Of a DNA stretch of 64,000 nucleotides, positions 62,894 to 64,000 are shown piece after piece. The translations under genes were made by a program, and so were the position numbers. This stretch comes from Adineta ricciae (taxonomy: Eukaryota > Rotifera > Eurotatoria > Adinetida > Adinetidae): the NCBI GenBank assembly GCA_905250025.1, contig CAJNOJ010000023.1:372001-436000 (forward strand), given 5' to 3'. Under the pieces are notes generated by a model. That model was not told the origin of the DNA and searched no databases. It worked only from the letters and a program-made list of their open reading frames with translations. Position 1 is the stretch's first letter. The number at the start of each line of letters is the position of its first letter.

Positions 62894-64000
62894 ATGGCTG
62901 GTATGAAACTATTGAGTATCACTAACATTACCGTTGTGATCTTCATTATTTATCTTGCTTATACTGCTAACACATTCTATTCGATGTTCCGCCCGCCTAC
63001 ATGTAAAACTAATAATTGTCTGTCGCCATATTTTAAATCAACGGAGAACAAAAGACTCAAAGTAAAATGCAGAATTATTTATCTGGAGAAAAAGAATGTT
63101 GGTTTCGTAGGTGTATAGTTGTTTATCAACAAGTGCAAGTCAACCCCGTTCAATGTCCGATTCCAAGTGTGTGACAATATTGAACTTAGATAATTTTACA
63201 ATTAATCAATCCTTTGATGAGTAGGAGATTTGTTTCGAATCGGTATTCGTAATTTATTGTGTTTTTATCAATAGAACTATACGTGTACCTCTAATCAAAC
63301 AATTCCGACAAAATACAACGTTTTATATTCATTTTTACGTTTATCATGGGTTTGATCCGTTTCAAGAACGAGTGTATATCTACCGAAATCGATTAGTGTC
63401 AAAATATTTGGTACCACAACAAAATTTTATGAACCTTTTACAAGAAAAACTAGGTTCAACATTAACGAGTACTACTGAACAAGATCAAGTATTTACATCT
63501 CGAAGCTAGTGATTACCAAATAGGAAATTACTTTTTTTTTCAGAAAAAATCTACGAATAATTCCTCAAGTACACCAATAACTCATGTTTTAAAAACAATT
63601 CGATTCCATGGTGTCAGCCAAGATATTCAATTAGATCGAACAGAGATTCCTCATGAACTTTATCACTTGATAACGTAGGATATCTGACGATATATTCTTA
63701 CTACTCAATACTTGTATTTTTAGTTTGTATACTCAAACAACCTACGGACCTTTGATAGCTTCTGATGAATTAACTACTCGTCTACGAGATTATCAAGTAA
63801 GTGAGCTCATTCAGTGACGTTAACATAATCAATAGTAACAGATTGAACGTACTGGAGATAGGCAAAACGGGCGTTATCCCATGTTCATTTTTTTTCCTGT
63901 TTTTCTTATTTAGCCTGTCAACACATCTGACGATACTCTTGAATTGAAACTAACTTATAAGCCAATATCTATTGGTCGAATGCGATTGTGGCTGAATTTT
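62894..64000 (+). CDS. CLPTM1L: CLPTM1L-like (cleft lip and palate transmembrane family), 3' part beyond the window
   Basis: Multi-pass ER membrane protein; the human orthologue scrambles glucosaminylphosphatidylinositol for GPI anchor synthesis. The N-terminal helix (ITVVIFIIYLAYTANTFYSM) is followed by RPPTCKTNNCLSPYF, matching human RPCSGDANCIQPYL. A 50-nt intron leads to VYSCLSTSASQPRSM, then VTILNLDNFTINQSFDETIRVPL, FYIHFYVYHGF, and at the window edge LKLTYKPISIGRMRLWLNF, equal to human LPLTVSYDKVSLGRLRFWIH. Only the extracytoplasmic N-terminal half is inside the window; the helical C-terminal half lies beyond 64000. No lesion is seen in the visible part. Confidence 0.88.

Overview
This is animal nuclear DNA: AT-rich and gene-dense, with many very short introns (about 45-60 bp, GT-AG) and genes on both strands. 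Gene families are metazoan (IP3 receptor, FOXP, CTCF, CHID1, CLPTM1L, TMEM64). The compact introns, lophotrochozoan-like gene set and a bacterial-style C1 peptidase fit a bdelloid rotifer best. That assignment is inference; nothing in the window proves the species. Exon structures below were read by eye and checked for phase and family homology.

Layout. 49-1898 (-) cytosolic HMG-CoA synthase. 2577-5550 and 5884-8877 (+) are tandem secreted polyserases, each with three trypsin-like domains of which only one keeps its catalytic triad. 9716-13224 (-) FOXP transcription factor. 14903-17294 (-) uncharacterised protein with two U1/matrin-type zinc fingers. 18327-21683 (+) mitochondrial aconitase. 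21684-25242 is the longest gene-poor stretch. 25243-39307 (+) IP3 receptor. 39808-41169 (+) CHID1 (GH18). 41903-42370 (-) likely RFamide-type neuropeptide precursor. 44924-45244 (-) ribosomal protein L37. 45595-47908 (-) ODAD1/CCDC63-type coiled-coil protein. 48049-50516 (-) unrecognised coiled-coil protein with a basic tail. 51856-52870 (-) papain-fold (C1) peptidase. 54225-55288 (+) TMEM64-like VTT protein. 55480-56929 (+) RFC3 with an in-frame TGA at codon 4. 57173-58938 (+) phospholipase-B-like GDSL lipase. 59201-59590 (+) Thr-rich secreted cystine-knot peptide. 60090-62501 (+) CTCF. 62894 to the edge (+) CLPTM1L.

Most notable. The IP3 receptor gene contains two duplicated exon pairs whose phases permit use of only one member at a time: one pair covers the S4-S5 linker and S5 helix next to the pore, the other a coupling-domain segment. 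It also has two in-frame 24-nt microexons. I know of no described mutually exclusive exons at these IP3R positions. The polyserase pair places its single active domain first in one gene and last in the other, and a recurring 12-nt microexon encodes residues 189-192 of the S1 pocket. RFC3 carries a lone nonsense codon where the family has a conserved Trp.

No CRISPR array, rRNA, convincing tRNA or intact transposon was seen. The genes form no operon or pathway cluster; the polyserase pair is the only obvious local gene duplication.
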